Assembly (NCBI RefSeq): GCF_019059575.1
Contig: NW_024883038.1
Coordinates: 79,470 to 143,469 of the forward strand
Length of the DNA stretch: 64,000 nt
Source of the DNA: Amphibalanus amphitrite
Taxonomy: Eukaryota > Arthropoda > Thecostraca > Balanomorpha > Balanidae
Direction of reading: 5' to 3'
In this document: positions 21,301 to 33,748 of the stretch, in pieces
Numbering within the stretch: the stretch's first letter is position 1
Layout of the letters: the number at the start of each line of letters is the position of its first letter
Program-made: the position numbers and the translations under genes
Notes under the pieces: model-generated
Databases searched by the model: none
Told to the model about the DNA's origin: nothing
What the model saw: the letters and a program-made list of their open reading frames with translations, nothing else

Positions 21301-24300
21301 GTCAATGTACTTCGTTTAATAGTCACTTTGTTAATTCAGCCTAAGTGTTTTTATTTCTATACTCTTCAATTCTCATGCTGATTCCACTGCGTAAATAGAC
21401 AACAGTTCATGAATAAATGGTAAACATGAAATAAATAATGCCGTATCCCTTCCTCAATCGTATGTAGGTCTCATCCCTGCTCGCCCGACTCACGTGGGGT
21501 AGGCGGCGTCGTCGAGGCAGGCGGTGACGTTGTAGGCCAGGTGGTTGACCAGAGCGCACTCCGGCACCACGTGCGGGTCGTAGTGGTACGACACGTGCTC
21601 CACGTGCGCCACGTGCGCCACGTGCTCGTCGTGGGCGGCGTGCAGCGGCACGTGGACGGTCTTCTCAACCGGCGCCTGAGGGGAGAAGGTGTTACCTTGT
21701 TTATTCCGATGATAATTAACTGGTACCTAGCGGGTATCCCAAACGGGCACCTAGAGCTAAAGCACAACGTCGATACAGACTGCCCGGCGCCGGCCTGCAC
21801 AATGCACAGTACACATTCTGACCTCCGGAGTCCGGAGCATCGGATTACGATGAGAAAAAGACAAACGCAATGGCATGCTATGCAAAATGGCAGGAAAGGT
21901 TGGATCAAACGTTTCATCATGAAAAGAATGAGTTAGTTTCCAATTGATTGCTGCATGTCACAAGTCCGTCACTTGATGCCATTGTTGTACACAAAATAAA
22001 TATGTTTTCCTTGACATGAGAAAAAAGCAAGTAGGCCTGTTCACTTTTATGTAGAATAAAATGAGACAAAGGCAAGTTACTGTACCATTACTTTTACGTT
22101 ATGCATTGCCAAACATTATGCATGCCTCGGCGACGCCAAAGTGAATTTCCTTGAACTGATAGCCGGTAAGCCCAATGTCATGATCACTCGTTCGTTCCAT
22201 ATTGTTAGCATAATGGCGAGCATAACGACTTCCTGCGCCGTCAACAGAGCTTCACTTCTCGACTCGTAAGTCACACGTCAGGGCGTCCAATGCTAAGGTC
22301 ATAGTCATCAATGATTGCGTGCGGGCATGAAGGGCATTGAAGAAATATAGAGCAATCAGCGTGCAACTGCCACGTCATGCAGCTATAAAACGACTTCACA
22401 AAGCATGACGAAAATGACTACCAATTTGTTTTTGACCTGTTTTCTGGCATAGAGTGACTTACGGCCCGGTAAGGAGGGCCTAATGCAACTTTTTGAACGA
22501 GCCCCTTAGCCTTTTGGTAGCTTATTGACGGACAAGTTGATACTAGCACGGCCTTATTCATTTCTCAGTCTACCACAATGCCAAATCTAGCAATCGTTGA
22601 ATAGCTCGTAGTTATATAGTTCAACCGTTGAATATATCGTATATCGTAGTTCGACTGCATCTACGACTCACCGGTGGGTAGGGCGGCACGAACACGGTCT
22701 TGTGGACGGGCTCGTGGACGGCCGTGTGGACGGGCTCGTGGACGGCCTTGTGGACGACTTTGTGGACGGGTTTGGCGTGGACGAGGCGGTGGTGGACGTC
22801 CGAGTCGGCGGTGCGGAGGGCGTCCCGCTCATCGTAGCTGTCGTGCGCGCTGCGGTACACACCTCCGCGCTGCAGGACAGACGGAGAGTGGGGTGGTTAG
22901 AAATTGATGAATAAAGGTATCTGTAAATTTACGTTTAGTGGAGGTGCAAAAAAAACAGAATGAACGACAATCTGTTAAAATCTATTATAAAAACAACTGT
23001 ATAAAGGGTAAGGTAATCGGAAAAGTGAAGGCAGAACCACTAAATAATTAAGTTTGGAACGCTCAACGAATCGATACAAAAAGTGAAACACATTTATCGA
23101 CTCACGTAATCTGGTAAACAGCCGATTGAGTGAATTCGATTCAGCCATAGCATTTATGAATAAAGCATCAAAAATGAAAAAGGATAAATCCATGGAATAA
23201 TAACAGCAAGCAATAGCAAATAATGAACCCGTCAATACTTGATCTGCCTGGGTGTGGTACGATTTATAGTTTTTTTTTTATGCAGAACAACGTTGCAGAT
23301 GATTCCGTACCTTGTGGCCATATGCAATCCGTTTCACTGGAACCGCCTTTACCAGAACTCTCCTGTGAGGAGCACCTGTGAACGGAAAAAGGTGGTCAGT
23401 TCTGGCAAAATGTAACCTTCATGCTCATTTTAAAATCTTTGTCGTAAAATTAAATACCTAATGATTGTTTCAAACGCATTACCTAATGCTTAGGCTTAGA
23501 GACTTGTCATACCTGAATCGATACTTTAGTTTTGCCCATTTTTTTATTTAACACGATCTCTGTTCATCGCTCGGCAGAGCTGATTTGGTAAAAAAAAAGG
23601 TTTGATTTGGCATAAGCAAATAACATTCTGAGTTCTGACACAATTTTCGTCAGTTTTCTATCGTCCAGTAGCGCAGCTCGATGTACCCAACTGCGCCTCG
23701 ACCTTGGTCGCCGAGCGCAGAAAGGCTGCCCTGCTGAACTTTGCCGGTAAATGTCACAGACTTGCGTCACTGGCGCGCTGACAGTTTTGGCGCGACGGGG
23801 TCAGCTGAGCCGGACGTTTTGGCGCGCCGCTGACACTGCACATCACGGATGACGGACACGGGGTGAACGCTGAACGCTGAGTCCGCAAGCTCTCAGGATT
23901 GGGTGCTATTAACATTTCTACTTTATCCATATGATACCATTGAATTCCGGCCAGAAATAGACACGTCCGAAAGTGAAAGCTGACAGCCCAAGAAAAAGTT
24001 GATTAAGAGTGTCATGAATTTATGAAATTTATTTTTATAGTAACGTAGCTTACCTACATAGTTTTGCAGACTCGTTAAGAATTCGAGTTTTTTATTTGAA
24101 GGGGGTTTGTAGGCCAGTGCTATTAGAATTATTATAACAAAACGTAAAACGACTCATAGCCGATCCGAGTAAAAGCCTTACAAGGCAGTAGGCGCCACGT
24201 TCATACACTGCCGGTGGACGACTTTGTACTCACCCACGTAGCCGTAGCCCCTGCCGTAGGATATGCCATTTGCGCTGCAGGACGTCAGCGCCAAGGCAGA

Positions 24301-24724
24301 CAGCAGCAGCTGTAACAGGCGGTACTGCTGTGTGAACGTGACCTCGCCAAAGGGTAGCTGCAAGAGGCTAATGGTCTACCAGCAATTGCGAAGATGTGTT
24401 TTGCTTTTTTGAATATGTAGAATTATCTTGAATAACTGTTGTTTTTTTTGCAAGGTACATTACTTTGTATTTTAAAAAATAGAAAAAATAGCTTTATCTG
24501 TAAGAATAATGATTAAAAACTTCAATTGTCGGTAAAATATTCATGTGTATGTGAGATGCGTCCATTTTTTGTTCGGCATTCTTTCAGCAAGAAAAAAAAA
24601 CGCGACTGTAATTTATTTCCATGAACTTAGATAATAAAGAAATTACGTCATCGAAAACAATGTAACTATCAGAAGCCTCTGCGCAGACTGATCCGCTTAC
24701 CGTTCCGAGAGCGAAGATAGCCAT
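18325..24724 (-). CDS. Spätzle-like secreted cystine-knot protein with His/Val-rich insert
   Basis: Nine exons join in phase to 378 residues: 24724..24701, 24357..24234, 23375..23311, 22869..22672, 21675..21494, 21036..20942, 20553..20475, 20205..20011, 18499..18325 (TGA). Residues 1-38 form a signal peptide (LLQLLLSALALTSCSA). Residues about 72-160 are His/Val-rich (VHKAVHEPVHTAVHEPVHKT; HVAHVAHVEHVS). Next comes PECALVNHLAYNVTACLDDA. The last 110 residues are the Spätzle domain: YICPSD, NTFGEWKVIVNLPDNF, QTSRLESC, then YPGAACSFVDHIFPSACLQK and LPSACSCHV, giving six knot cysteines. Spätzle proteins are extracellular Toll-receptor ligands in development and immunity. RVKR lies inside the knot domain, not before it, so the maturation site is unclear. 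Which Spätzle subfamily it belongs to, and the receptor, are unknown. Confidence 0.9.
18553..19585. mobile_element. TTAA-type MITE, CCCTCGCCGG family, in intron 8 of the Spätzle-like gene
   Basis: 1033 bp between TTAA at 18549-18552 and 19586-19589. The ends are CCCTCGCCGG and CCGGCGAGGG. G-run/C-run hairpins lie near both ends (about 18596-18630 and 19544-19574). The interior has many AGGTCA/TGACCT motifs (near 18712-18750, 18872-18945, 19235-19265, 19420-19440). It is non-coding and related to the copies at 33753-38749 and 46713-47605. Confidence 0.85.
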
Positions 24725-24799
24725 TTGGTCGGCCGTCAGTCCCCTGTAGGCTGTGGGACTTTACACCACACTCCAGTACCCCCTGCTGGCCACCACAGC

Positions 24800-24806
24800 T
24801 TAAATA
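24800..24806 (-). promoter_or_regulatory. TATA-like box of the Spätzle-like gene
   Basis: TATTTAA on the minus strand, 76 bp before the ATG at 24724. A start site 25-30 bp downstream would leave a short 5' UTR. Confidence 0.5.
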
Positions 24807-24809
24807 CCC

Positions 24810-26990
24810 TCCCAGCCTCCGCCTGGGGCACTGGAGCGTCCCATAACGCGGGGCGGGGTGGGGCCGGCGCGCGTGGCATGAGTCAACAGTTACCTTCGCG
24901 GCCGCCCCGCGCGGATATCCGCAGCTCCCGCCCGCGCGAATTTCGCGTAAAATAGCGAGGTGGTATGAGCACCAGAGTTCCGCATAGTGGGCACCCCGAC
25001 TGTGCGCCCCGCGGAGTCAATCATCGAAGGCAGCGACCGATCAGCCTCCGCCAGCCCCCCCCCCCGCCCCCGTCAACCCCCAAATAGATCACATGTCTTG
25101 GGAACATGTAGATTGTGTGAGATCATCTCTGATTTCACAGCTACGCATTGTTTGGATTTAGTGAAGCAATGATCTCAAGAACGGACTAAGATGGAAGTAA
25201 GTTTTACGATAAATCGACATCACTTCAAATATGCAGTGTTATTTCGATTATCTACGCCTCTCTTTTTAGGGGTGCACAGTGCACAGATTCTATAAAGTAT
25301 AAACACCATCGACTGGAACCGTACATGTCTTGTAGTCATCTGTTGCTCTCGTGCATGAAATGGATCAGTTTGTTCAACTTTGTTGTTTTCCCCCTCCCAC
25401 CCATTCCGGTTCGCCTGCCCGGTCTCCGGTTAGGTCGGCCCGTCTCACGTTCTGTCGGCCCATCTCGGGTTAGGTGGCCCAGTGTACCAGCGGGGAATGT
25501 GCTGCAGCGCAGTCGAGATGTCCAGGCTGGGTTCGGCGGCCCGCAGTCGGCACGGGGCGGAGCCTTTGACATTTTATTACTGGAAATATACCGAGCCGCA
25601 ATTTTTCTGACTAAATGTATCAAATAATCATGTACTAAAATAAAAAATCGCTATTTACAAAGTATGTGATTCGATGGCCTCCTGGATTACAGCTTATACA
25701 ATATTTTGGAGGGAAAGTACATTTTTTTGCAAGGATTCAAATAAACCTAAGATATTTTGTCCCACTTTGTTGATATCGAATTGGTGCCAATTTGTAAAAT
25801 GGCCCGTCATGAAAAGGGCTAATGTGATGCCCAGTGTCCGCATGGCGGTGTCAGACAGTAGCTACAAAAAACCGACAAAAATGATCAGTTTTGCCCGTAA
25901 TTGTAAATTTCTAGTCCCAGTCGTGTGTATGGCAAGTGACTTCTTAGGCTAGATAAGTTGAGAATTATCAGATGAAGATTGTTTTGTTCTAGCCTCACTG
26001 ACTGTTGGTTGATTTGTAGCAATGTAGGTATATGGCATGGTGACAAAATTATGTGCAATGCTATTTTTTTCGATAAGCAATTTAAGTGGCAAGCCGCAAG
26101 CCCCAATCAGCAAGACATGCGACATCCATCGCCTATGATAAAAGTGTTCAGAAAAAAAGTTGGCGAATGTGCATTTAGGATATAACTGACATCCATTCCT
26201 CAAAAGGCACTAGATGTGTCTGCTTGCTCCAGCGAGTTCAGCAGTTTCGCATGTTGCTCGTCCACGCTCTACTGAACACACTGACAACTCTGAGTCAGCG
26301 AGCGGTGGACCATTTCGACGGCAGAAGTGGAGGACAGACATCAGCGCACGCGGCCGGACCCGTCAGACCTTCAGCCCCCCCCCCTCTGCCCCCCCCCCCC
26401 TGAGCCGGAGACCGCTCCGGCACGGGTCAACGGCTAGTGACGTCACCCAGGATCCGTAACGGTGACGTCATGGGCGCGGTGTGTGACCTGATGACCTTCG
26501 GTGCACAGCGGGTGGGCGGGAGAAGGGAGGGACCGGAACCGATCTGGATCACGATTGTGGGAAGATGTGGGCACCTGGAGGTATAGATAGGACTTACTTA
26601 GATACAGATCGTGGTGAGCTTTCTGTTGTGATCATTCAACCGGCACAGTTGCATTCACGGCAGTTCCGCTTCCATATAATAGGCTGATAAAGGTATAAGT
26701 GAGTTTTGCCGTGCATTTTTTTCGTGAAATGCACGAGTTTAAATATTTGAGTGAAACGCTTCATAGGGAAGTGTCTCAAGAGACAAGTGATGTGCTGAAC
26801 CTCCTTCAGATCGGGGCGCTGTCTTTGCCTTTACATTGTATATTGTTTGACATACAATTACTGTTTTATAAGTATTCACAGAGTATTCAAATAAGTTTAA
26901 ACAAACGCACAACATTTCCCCACCCACTCTGTAGCTTTTCAGCACCACAGTGGCAAAGACTTATGCAGCTTAATATTTTTTAGTTTGTTT
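24810..26990. other. Intergenic sequence between the Spätzle-like gene and paralog A
   Basis: GC-rich patches with C-runs (near 25055 and 26375-26400), otherwise AT-rich. Open frames on both strands are short and overlap. No supported gene. AATAAA on the minus strand at 26999..26994 is the likely polyadenylation signal of the next gene, 123 bp past its stop. Confidence 0.35.
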
Positions 26991-27121
26991 TCATTTATTT
27001 TTGAAACACTTTTTGCACATAGTGTTTAAATGCATTGCATATGTCGGTCATTATATGACAAACATACGTGTCTTGTTTTTAGTGTTGTACTCATCACCCC
27101 AAGTGCACCTTTTACGCATTT

Positions 27122-29074
27122 TTATGGAAATCTTCTGTTGAACTCGCTGGCGGATCTGGTCTGCGTTCTTGTTCTGGTAACATTGCGAGTGCTGCCACTG
27201 GACCTGGTCACGGTGCCCCTCCCGCTCTGGATGACACTGTTGATCAGGTCGTCGATGTTGAGGGAGCCGATGTTGAACGGGCGGTTGAAGAAGGATGGAG
27301 CGGATGTTGGGAACGCAAATCGTGGTCTCCTAGTGGGAGGAGTGATGGGAAGAAGTATAGGGGATTCTGTCGGAGGCGTAGGGGGTTTTGTAGGAGGTGC
27401 AGGGACTTGTGTAGGTGGATCCGTGGGAGGTGTAGGAGGTTCTGTAGGAACTGTAGGAGGTTCTGTGGGAAGTGTAGGAGGTTGTGTAGGGAATGTAGGT
27501 GGTGCCACAGGAGGTGAAGTCGGCGAAGGGGTTGGAGAAGTTCTGGGAGAACCAGTCCTGGTCCTAAAGGAAGGAGACGCGGAAGGAAACCCACCAGGAA
27601 TCGGACCCGGATAAGGCGGAAGGGTCGGGATCTCTACTGGTCTTATCGTCGGCTCCTGAGTCGGCGGAAGTCCCTTCAGTGGTCCATCAGACGCGTTTCC
27701 TACGGGAGTCGGAGTGGTAGTCGACCCCCTGCTGTCACTGGCCCAGACGATGAACACGACATCCAGGTGAGGCGCCAGGTAGGAGGGCGGCAGCAGGCTG
27801 TCCCTCAGCTGACGGAGGTACTGGGTGGCCTCTTCCCGACCCCGCAGGACGTGGCCGTCTCCCAGAACGGTGGCCAGGTACTGGTCGTGGCCCGTGTACC
27901 GGAGGACCGGGGTGATGGCCTGACCGGCCAGCCACCGGTACTCGGTGGAAGGCAGCCACAGGGGCAGCACCTCATCGCCGTCTGGAAGGAGGAGAGCGGA
28001 CGAGCTCAACAGCGTGCGGGATGCAGTGACGAGCAATGATAACACAGTGTATGTGCTGGCAATGTGTATTGTACAGTCAGTCTTGAAAGTAGGTACCGCG
28101 CATCCTGCGGTGGATCCATCAAGCCCGACCAGGGGAGGGCTACTAAATTTGAAGGTCACTGAACCACTTGATATCCTCATCAATCCCCGGGTCAGTTGGT
28201 TCAGTGGCTCTGAAATTTGGCAGTCCTTCCTCAATCGGACTTGATGGACCCACAGCACCGATGCACGGTACTTTCAATACCTACTGACTGTACATAGATG
28301 CCCCGCTCCCGACTACCTATAACATCACTCACTTCGAATTTTAACCGGAAGAGACGCTCGAGGAACCTGTGGTTTGATGTAGTAGGACTTGTGATGAACC
28401 TTGGGGTTGCTGAAGTAGAAATCATCCTCGATGTCAATGACAGAGAAGACGCTTCCTGAAACAAAATATCGGTGAACAGAGGTCAGCCTCACGTTCTCCA
28501 CCAAACGAAGTTACGTTTTTCAGTGGTGCTTCAACAACTTCAAGGTAAGCACAGCAGAAGCCGTTTCGACGGTAGGTATGGTCTGCTTAGCTTATGTACA
28601 AGGACTCGTGTCAGAGGGCATGCAAGGTTAGTAAGAGGGTGAAGTATGAAGAAGGGCCCTGGATAAAGTACCCAATCCTTATTGGTTAGCAGACATTTCA
28701 AGGTGGCTCTCAAGGCTATTACCGTCACATGCAGGATGAAGATTGAATTTCGCTTGATTTCGAGACCCGAATGGTGTATTTTGCGGGCCTGCTGCTTACG
28801 AGGCACGAAGACACACAAGGAAGACGTACGCAAGCCTTCATCCTCACCAACACTTTTACGTACGAACAGCAGCTCTCGGGAGTCGGGACCAATCGTTGTC
28901 ACTGCAAATGCACCTAATTCGCCAAAAATTCAATGTGTAAGTACGTCCCCAATAAACACTTGAAAAACCGGAGGCTCAGCACCTTGACATACCAGCAGCC
29001 AGAGGCAGAAGAACAGCCACCAACCCCAGAGCCAGGAGACCGACTGAGGACGGCATCTTCATCCCGCTCCCCAT
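27122..29074 (-). CDS. Secreted protein with conserved core and Pro/Thr mucin-like tail, paralog A
   Basis: Three exons in phase, 354 residues: 29074..28993, 28455..28333, 27981..27122 (TAA). I start at 29074 (MGSGMKMPSSVGLLALGLVA), which gives a signal peptide; an ATG 15 bases later would also work. Exon 2 gives an acidic/aromatic part and YYIKPQVP. Exon 3 starts with a core of about 80 residues: EYRWLAGQAITPVLRYTG, YLATVLGDG, EEATQYLRQLRDSLLPPSYL, VVFIVWAS. Then come about 130 residues of PPT/PTEPPT repeats, suited to O-glycosylation, and a C-terminal motif SLNIDDLINSVI followed by Ser/Thr/Arg. I do not recognise the family. A paralog with the same exon phases lies at 39689-48999. Likely extracellular. 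The Gly-rich plus-strand frame here is a shadow of the repeats. Confidence 0.8.
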
Positions 29075-30057
29075 GGCGCAGCTGGTTGGATCAGACCCGC
29101 CTCCTGAGGTCTCACAAGATCCGCTGGACTCCTGCCGACCTCTGAGCAGCTCGGCCGGCACTCGCTTCCACCACGGCGCCGGAGGCCGGAAGCAGACTGA
29201 GGGGCACCGTTACCCTGCAGTCCGATGGTATGGTCGGCCAGGCTACTTCCTGGTTCAGCTCCCATGTCGACCGACAGACCCTTTGACACACGCAAATGTC
29301 AGGGTCGCCGTCGAGGTCGGGCTGGAGAGTAAGCCATGCGTTGGCGCCCGTGTAGGCGTGCTAGTCACGTGACAAACGGATGGTGGTCACGTGGTTTTGG
29401 GTGCTCAGCCACGGGTAGGCGTTCAGTTGTGCGACATTTCGGCATTTAGTCTCGTTACTCTTTGACATCTAGTCACGTCGCTAGCAGGTGCACGGCCACG
29501 TGCTAGATAGGCATCCCGTTATGTTGTCGACCCACGAGACCACTAGGTCATGCTCCTTGCGGCCATATAGGGGTCATGGGGTCATATTTCCTGAATCCTT
29601 CGATCGTGCATGTAGCAAGCTCTTAGCTCGTGCAAGCTCTTAGATCCAGCGATGGTAACAATTGATAATTGAGATTCGATGTAATTTCGATGAATGCACC
29701 TAGTGCATGTTCAAGTACGGGTATTCTAATATCGTGCTATGCATACTGACTTTGCGTTGTGTCCACCGATAACGTTATTATTTCTTTGGTCGAGTACATA
29801 AAGCCTTTTTCGGTACGTTTTTACATTTCACCGTGGGCAATGGGCATTCTTCACATAAGAAACACTGCGAAGTCTCATGTATTGTTTATTGTGCACATCA
29901 GTCTTTGGGAGTTGGTACCAAAATGTTCGAATCCACAAGACAAAAGGCAACGCTTACCGTACCGTTGTATTTCGTTGCTCATATCAAGCTTTGGTTCTCT
30001 GCAATAATATTTCACAATATTTTTGTCATGATTTGCTCTTTGCTGACAATAAATGCC
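29075..30057. other. 5' flank of paralog A and intergenic sequence
   Basis: GC-rich just upstream of paralog A, then AT-rich. CACGTG motifs occur near 29367 and 29388. Open frames are short. No supported gene. Confidence 0.3.
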
Positions 30058-30059
30058 TA

Positions 30060-31050
30060 CAGGGTTGGCCAAAAAAAGTGTGTTCAGCGGCTATTTCTCG
30101 AAAGTGGTAAGAGATACCAAAACGAAACTTTCACAACTTAATGAAAATCGTTTGACAAATTATATGATACCCATTTTATGAAAAAGTCTCAGTCGAACTG
30201 ATGTTGCCATCACCATTTCAAAAATGGGATATGTGCGTCTTTTATGTTTGCGCATGTGCTCGAAGTGGGCACCGCCAAGCTGAAGGCCATCTGAACGCGC
30301 TCCAGGAAGCTGACGCCCACCTCTCCACGGTGTCTGCTGTCACTTCACGCACGTACTGCTCGACGCTGACACGCAGCTCCTCCAGGCTACCGGGTTTGTT
30401 GTGGTAGACGCTGTCGCTGTCCTTGCAGGCTCCCCAAAACCAGTAGTCCAGCGGGTTGAAGTCAGGACTGTGAGAAACCCACTGCTTTTCGCTTTCCTTG
30501 GTGATCACGCTACAAGCTTTGTTCATGCAAGATGTAGCGCCACCGCACACGGCCCGAGAGACACAGCAGCTGCTCCAAGAGCTCTTCGGTTGCCGCGTGA
30601 TCTCCAAGGGAAGCGAAAAGCAGTGGGCTCCTCACAGTCCTGACTTCAACCCGCTGGACTACTGGTTTTGGGGAGCCTGCAAGGACAGCGACAGCGTCTA
30701 CCACAACAAACCCGGTAGCCTGAAGGAGCTGCGTCTCAGCGTCGAGCAGTACGTGCGTGAAGTGACAGCAGACACCGTGGAGAGGTGGGCGTCAGCTTCC
30801 GGAGCGCGTTCAGATGGCCTTCAGCTTGGCGGTGCCCACTTCGAGCACATGCGCAAATAAAGAGACGCACAGATCCCGTTTTTTAAATCGATGATGGCAA
30901 CGTCAGCTCGATCGAAACTTTTCCATAAAATTGGTATCATATAATTTGTCAAACGATTTTCTTTAAGTTGTGAAAGTTTCTTTTTCGTATCTCTTACCAC
31001 TTTCGAGAAATTACTGCTGAAAAGTGACACACTTTTTTTGGCCCACCCTG
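30060..31050. mobile_element. Mariner-like foldback element, transposase end in both arms
   Basis: 991 bp between TA dinucleotides. The ends are CAGGGTTGGCCAAAAAAAGTG and its near complement CACTTTTTTTGGCCCACCCTG. The arms are inverted copies: 30060 to about 30497, and about 30600-31050. Each codes, facing opposite ways, for the same transposase C-terminus (SPDFNPLDYWFWGACKDSDS). Only the right arm extends to the second catalytic Asp (MQDVAPPHTARETQ). The spacing from that Asp to the Asp of NPLDYW is 41 residues, as in the DD41D (rosa-type) mariner group. No full transposase remains, so it cannot move on its own. Confidence 0.8.
30498..30860 (+). pseudogene. Mariner-like (DD41D) transposase, C-terminal fragment
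   Basis: About 120 codons with QDVAPPHTA and SPDFNPLDYWFW, the second and third catalytic Asp regions of a Tc1/mariner DDD transposase, and an ordinary stop after HMRK. The N-terminal DNA-binding half and the first Asp are missing. An inverted partial duplicate lies at about 30242-30497 on the minus strand. Confidence 0.75.
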
Positions 31051-31192
31051 TATATGACCCTGTGTGGCGAACATGCAGGCACCATGTTTCAATATAAAAT
31101 GATTTTCTATATCATCTAAATGACCACATTGCATTGACTTTCATCAGAGATTTGACATGAGTAGCAAGCGCAGCACATTATGCCAACAATTC

Positions 31193-31310
31193 ATAGGCGT
31201 AGGAACAGGGGGGGCCGGGGGGGCCATGGCCCCCCCACTTTCGGAGGTGGGGGGGCCAGCAATGTTAACTGGCCCCCCCACTTTTTGCTGACTTAAGTGT
31301 CTGTCTGTAC
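31193..31310. mobile_element. End of a hAT-like element
   Basis: CATAGGCGTAGGAACAGGGG, then G-run/C-run hairpins. A matching inverted end (CGTTCCTACGCCTATG) lies at 39229-39244. The flanking bases (GCCAACAATT and GCCAACATT) are similar but not a clean 8-bp duplication, so whether these are the two ends of one element is uncertain. Confidence 0.45.
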
Positions 31311-31425
31311 CTAACCTACCACCCGGTAACTTGACAACTATTCAGCTTGCCCTTTAATGAGGATTCCTTTTTGTTTCTACAGCGTTATTGACCGCAATTT
31401 CCTTCACTCAATGAAGGAAACCATA

Positions 31426-32335
31426 GGGTAAGGGCGGGTAAGAGTACGCGGGCGATAAGAGTACGCATCAGCTGTTTCGGTTGCTTAGCAACGCGGGTTT
31501 GTCGAGTTCATGAAGTGACATGAAGCCGCCAGTGCGTGCATGTCACCAACGGAACGTGGGCGTTGAGAGGCGACGCTGTTTAGTTTAAGGCGATGAATAT
31601 TATTTTCGAGCGTTATGATATTATTATGATATGGTACAATAATTTTGATACTTGGCAGTTGAGATAAGGTACATTTCCGTGATTGTTGTGGGAAACTTGT
31701 GAGGTTATCTGGGGAAATACTGTACAGTGCAATATTCTGTTTGCGAAGTTTTGCACAATGTTTTGGTACGCAGAATTATACATTAAATCGAATATACAGA
31801 AATATAGAATTATTAATCTATCGCTCAATGACGTTTGTTTTGTAGGTATATCATCAATGGAGCACTGTGATGCAGATGCGCACCCGAAATTCTTCCAAAT
31901 ACGAGTTATTCTCCTTTTTGATTGTGCATTTTTTTTAAGAAACACACGACATGATTATTTCCTGATTTATAGACTTGAAAGATTTATTTTATGTTTTTCT
32001 TTTTGGATACTAGAATTAACTTAAATGCCTTCTGAGTTTGAAGTTAAGCATTTGGACAGTGCAAGCTGCATAGGTGTGTGTTCATATGCTTGCGTACTCC
32101 ACCCGCCTGGCGTGCGTACTCTTACACACCCCATATGGTAAGAGTACGCAAGTGCAACGGTTCAGAAAATGTCAGTTTTAGACCACTTCCATTTACGCTG
32201 AAGGATCGTTGCCCCATGGGTTGATGGCTAATTCAATGAACTTTAATATTCCCTATTTGCGATTTCTTTCCTTCAAATATTAAACAAATGAGAGCAAGAA
32301 ATCCACTAAGTGCGTACTCTTATACGACTTCACCC
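31426..32335. mobile_element. TA-flanked MITE with repeated TAAGAGTACGC motif
   Basis: 910 bp between TA dinucleotides. The ends are GGGTAAGGGCGGGTAAGAG and the complement of GGGTGAAGTCGTATAAGAG, both followed by TACGC. TAAGAGTACGC occurs twice at the left end and again internally near 32139. It is Tc1/mariner-like by its TA flanks. It is AT-rich inside with no transposase. Confidence 0.65.
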
Positions 32336-32615
32336 TATCAGAGACAAGACTGTGAGTCCTGGTGACAGCATTTTGTTGAATACGAGGCGCGGGACGCGAG
32401 CACTAAAAAGGTATAGGCAATACTAAGACAATACTAGCACGGTGCAGGAGAATGCGTATACAAACGACCAACGCTTGACCTTATCTGCTTGGGGTCGGCA
32501 TAGTTCGTCAAAGGCGTACTAGCTGGGGGCCAGGGTGACCGTGCCTCAGTCTCGGTTCAAACAGGCTGGGGGCCAGCAATGTCTGTTTCTGCCCCTCCCC
32601 CTTCCACTTTCAGTG

Positions 32616-33748
32616 CAGTGGCGGTCGCAGAGGGGGATCAGGGCCATGCCCTTCCCCCCTCCAAAGGCTAATCAGGGGGCCATCATATCATTTGGCCCCC
32701 CCAAACAACCAATGGGCCCCCATGGGTGTATGGAGCTCTGGCCCTTATTCGATTGTCACGAGACTCAAGAATCCCACGCTAGCTATTAACAGCTCCCAAA
32801 CCAGTCTTTGAGGGTCCTACACTGATCTCGGAGGGCCCTTCAGTGGCGGTCAAGCGACCACATTGACCGCTGAGAACCCACATTGACCTCATTTGAGGGC
32901 CCCTAAACCGGCCTCAAGGGTCCAGCCGGCGTCTGAGGGCCTCACACCGGCCTCTGGTGGCCTCATTTCTGTCTCTGGGGTCCCAAGACTAGCCTTTAGG
33001 TGCCTTTGAGGGCCCCGCACTGAATTCTGAAGACCCGATACCGGCCTCTAAGGGTCCGCATCGGCCTCTGAGGGTCCACCTTGGCCTGAGGGGTCCAACG
33101 CCGGCCCATGCCGGTCTTTTAGGGCCCCACACTGACCTCTAAGGGCCCATGCTGACCTGTAAGGACCCACATTAGCCTATGAGGTCTTGCACGGGATTCT
33201 GAAGACCTGATGCCGGCCTCTGAGGCCCATCTTGGTTTTTGAGGGCCTTCTGCTGGTCTCTGGGTTCCAACACCGGCCCATGCCGGTATTTTAGGGTCCC
33301 ACATTGACCTCTAAGGGCCCCGCACTGGATTCCGGAGATCCGATGCCGGTCTCCAAGGGTCCGCATCGGCCTCTGAGGGCCCACCTTGGCCTATGAGGGC
33401 CCTCCGCTGGTCTCTAGGTTCCAAGTCCCGCCCATGCCGGTCTGTTACGGCCCCACACTGACCTCTAAGGGCCCATGCTGGCCTGTAAGGACACGCATTA
33501 GTCTCTGAGGGCCTTGCACTGGATTCTGAAGACCCGATGCTGGCCTCTGAGGCCCATCTTGGTTTTTGAGGGTCTTCTGCTGGCCTGTGGGGTCCAACAC
33601 CGGCCCATGCCGGCATTTTAGGGTCCCACACTGACCTCTGAGGGCCCATACTGGCCTGTAAGGACCCACATTAGCCTCTGATGGCCCAAGTCGGCATCTT
33701 AAGGTCTCATCCTGCCCTTTGCAGGCCCTGTACTAGTCTCTGAGGGCC
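32616..33748 (+). repeat. hAT-like end followed by GGCCTCTGAGGG minisatellite
   Basis: Begins CAGTGGCGGTCGCAG (hAT-like terminus) and runs into an array of degenerate 24-32 bp units built on GGCCTCTGAGGGCCC and CACACTGACCTC. A larger unit of roughly 180-330 bp recurs (CACACTGACCTC at about 33129, 33457 and 33628). The whole block has an inverted homologue at about 43190-43924. Long minus-strand frames here (rich in GPQRP and W) are read-through of the array. The right edge is where the TTAA element at 33753 inserted. Confidence 0.75.

Noticed and set aside
27030..27614. Gly/Val-rich plus-strand frame
   Set aside because: Shadow of the Pro/Thr repeats of paralog A on the minus strand; no signal or domain.
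30242..30607. Minus-strand frame as an independent transposase gene
   Set aside because: It is the inverted arm of the foldback element; only the terminal part matches a transposase and the rest is reverse-strand reading.
33172..33669. Minus-strand frames rich in GPQRP and Trp
   Set aside because: Translation of the GGCCTCTGAGGG minisatellite, with the same phrase in several frames.
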